A DNA stretch of 7,683 bases, taken from Akkermansiaceae bacterium (lineage in GTDB: Bacteria > Verrucomicrobiota > Verrucomicrobiia > Verrucomicrobiales > Akkermansiaceae). Below, piece by piece: positions 6,451-7,683 of the stretch. The notes under the pieces were generated by a model. The model searched no databases and had not been told where the DNA came from. It saw only the letters and a program-made list of their open reading frames with translations. Within the stretch, counting starts at the first letter, position 1. Each line of letters starts with the position of its first letter. The DNA lies in assembly GCA_029288115.1 (NCBI GenBank), contig JARFPV010000514.1:1-7683 (forward strand), in the 5' to 3' direction. Both the position numbers and the translations under genes were made by a program.

Positions 6451-6852
6451 TTACCACACGAAAGCGAGCACTTCGCCGCCAAGTTTCTCCCTGCGTGCAG
6501 CTGCACCGGTCTTCAGTCCCTTGGACGTGGAAACGATGGAGATGCCGAGGCCATTGAGGACACGCGGGATTTCTCCCGCACCGACGTAGCGGCGGATTCC
6601 TGGTTTGGAAATGCGCTTGAGATCTGTGAGAACGGCGGTGCCGCTGTCTGAGTATTTGACCTTCACCTTGAGCTCTTTGAACTTGCCGGTGGTGTCCACC
6701 TCGTAGTTCCAGATGTAGCCCTCATCCTGAAGAATCTGGGCGATTGCCTCTTTGATCTTGGAATGAGGTGCGGTGAAGCTCTCGTTGCCTGCGCGGGACG
6801 CGTTCTTCAGGCGGGTGAGAAAATCGGAAATAGGATCACTTAAAACTGCCAT
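6451..6852 (-). CDS. rpsH: 30S ribosomal protein S8, 133 aa
   Basis: S8 is a primary 16S rRNA-binding protein of the platform. In E. coli it also represses translation of the spc operon by binding its own mRNA near rplE. The N-domain MAVLSDPISDFLTRLKNA and the C-terminal signature GLGISIVSTSKGLKTGAAA (101-119) with RREKLGGEVLAFVW (120-133) are complete. The length of 133 aa is close to the family norm (E. coli 130). It starts at an ATG 42 nt after rplE. rpsN (S14), which usually lies between these two genes, is absent. There is no Shine-Dalgarno. I did not find a convincing copy of the E. coli-type S8 target structure. Confidence 0.98.
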   Translation of the reverse strand: MAVLSDPISDFLTRLKNASRAGNESFTAPHSKIKEAIAQILQDEGYIWNYEVDTTGKFKELKVKVKYSDSGTAVLTDLKRISKPGIRRYVGAGEIPRVLNGLGISIVSTSKGLKTGAAARREKLGGEVLAFVW

Positions 6853-6894
6853 AGTGCTTGTAAATAGTTAGATGGTTAAAAATGTGTTGATAAA

Positions 6895-7461
6895 TTAGGC
6901 AGCGTCGTCGGCTTTCTTGTTCTCACGGAACGGCATTCCGAGCGCCTTAAGAAGAGCGCGACCTTCATCGTCCGTGTTTGCGGTTGTGACAAAAATGAGA
7001 TCGAATCCAAGCTGGCGCTTGATCTTATCGAGCTCAACTTCGGGAAAAATCGACTGATCGTTGATGCCGAGAGCATAATTGCCACGGCCATCAAAACTCT
7101 TAGGTGTGATTCCACGGAAGTCGCGGATGTTGGGAGCCGTGATGTTGATGAAACGATCGAGGAATTCCCACATGTGGTTGCCACGGAGGGTGACACGAGC
7201 ACCTACGGCCTCGCCTGCGCGCACCTTGAAGTTCGCGACAGATTTGCGGGCGTATGAAATACTTGGTTTCTGGCCTGTGATGCGGGCGATTTCCTCAGTG
7301 GCATCTTCGACGGCCTGCTTGCGGTCACCAGCGTTACCCACGTGGGTGGTAACAACGATTTTTTCCAGGAGCGGAACCTGGTGTGGATTCTTGTATCCCT
7401 GCTCTTTAGTAAGTTCAGGAACTACCTTTTCTTGGTAGAATGTCTGTAGTGTTGGTTTCAT
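6895..7461 (-). CDS. rplE: 50S ribosomal protein L5, 188 aa
   Basis: L5 binds 5S rRNA and contacts the P-site tRNA in the central protuberance. Family features are FYQEKVVPELTKEQGYKN (8-25), QVPLLEKIVV (28-37), ITGQKPSISYARKSVANFKV (61-80), GARVTLRGNHMWEFLDRF (87-104) and PNIRDFRGITPKSFDGRGNY (110-129). LGINDQSIFPE (131-141) and a closing ALLKALGMPFRE (169-180) complete the set. The tail NKKADDAA makes it slightly longer than the E. coli protein (179 aa). The usual NMGVGEA after strand 1 appears here as THVGNAGD, a lineage-type variation rather than a loss. It starts at an ATG 95 nt after rplX, without a Shine-Dalgarno. Confidence 0.98.
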   Translation of the reverse strand: MKPTLQTFYQEKVVPELTKEQGYKNPHQVPLLEKIVVTTHVGNAGDRKQAVEDATEEIARITGQKPSISYARKSVANFKVRAGEAVGARVTLRGNHMWEFLDRFINITAPNIRDFRGITPKSFDGRGNYALGINDQSIFPEVELDKIKRQLGFDLIFVTTANTDDEGRALLKALGMPFRENKKADDAA

Positions 7462-7556
7462 AATTGCGGGTCAGCTTATTGTTATTAGGTCGCTTAAGCG
7501 CGTGGTTTTGGTTTGCCAATGTTCTACCATGGTTGTTCACCAGCGAGATTTTACGG

Positions 7557-7683
7557 TTAGGCTTTTTTGACGTTAGAAATTGCGATGGGGCCATCTTGTT
7601 CGATGATACCTCCGTCTGGATTAGCCTCAGACTTGTTGATGGCTTTTTTCATGATGCGAACACCTTCAACGACAACCTGACCT
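7557..7683 (-). CDS. rplX: 50S ribosomal protein L24, C-terminal 41 residues (5' end outside window)
   Basis: Translating the right edge on the minus strand gives [20 protein letters not shown], then [25 protein letters not shown] (TAA at 7557-7559). The VVVEGV, PDGGIIE and PIAISNV segments are the C-terminal signature of bacterial L24, an assembly-initiating 23S rRNA-binding protein. Its place just before rplE is the standard spc order (rplN-rplX-rplE). The KOW-motif N-terminus lies beyond the window. The 95-nt gap to rplE holds a 10-bp palindrome (CGCTTAAGCG) but no recognisable gene. Confidence 0.96.
   Translation of the reverse strand, partial: GQVVVEGVRIMKKAINKSEANPDGGIIEQDGPIAISNVKKA

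Noticed and set aside
7471..7530. 19-codon minus-strand frame in the rplX-rplE gap
   Set aside because: It is short, has no Shine-Dalgarno and no similarity to any ribosomal or leader peptide I know. It is probably chance.
1..7683. Hidden accessory system (defence, mobile element, CRISPR, biosynthetic cluster)
   Set aside because: Nearly all of the window is accounted for by conserved housekeeping genes. No transposase, integrase, direct-repeat array, tRNA or nuclease-like frame is present on either strand.

Overview
This window is the 3' part of a bacterial spc ribosomal-protein operon followed by two further genes, all on the minus strand, so transcription runs from high to low coordinates. 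A fragment of one plus-strand gene lies at the low-coordinate edge. I suspect a member of the Verrucomicrobiota, or at least the wider PVC group. The reasons are an spc cluster lacking both rpsN (S14) and rpmD (L30), a long Pro/Ala plus RGG extension on ribosomal protein S5, few Shine-Dalgarno sequences, and a lysine/alanine-rich H1-like basic protein. This placement is inference; no database search was possible.

From high to low coordinates the operon reads rplX (3' end only), rplE, rpsH, rplF, rplR, rpsE, rplO and secY. These encode L24, L5, S8, L6, L18, S5, L15 and the SecY translocon channel. All seven complete genes start with ATG. Only rplF has a textbook Shine-Dalgarno sequence. Gaps are 20-95 nt, except for a 178-nt structured gap before secY. 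SecY ends at an intrinsic terminator (2455-2490), and none of the usual followers (adk, map, infA, rpmJ, rpsM) come next.

A non-coding stretch with a palindromic, repeat-like element (2341-2434) then leads to a good sigma70-type promoter (2285-2314). This drives ilvA, a full-length feedback-regulated type threonine deaminase. After an 83-nt gap comes a 93-residue lysine-rich histone H1-like protein, which ends in a clear intrinsic terminator (261-296). The plus-strand fragment at 2-244 converges on that terminator and is the C-terminal part of an unrecognised Tyr-rich protein.

Most of the window is core translation and secretion machinery, and I see no defence system, mobile element or CRISPR array. 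The unusual points are: the extra C-terminal membrane segment of SecY, the S5 extension, the structured secY leader, a 7-bp tandem repeat between rplF and rplR, a motif shared by three intergenic gaps, and a 10-codon reading frame where rpmD would be expected.
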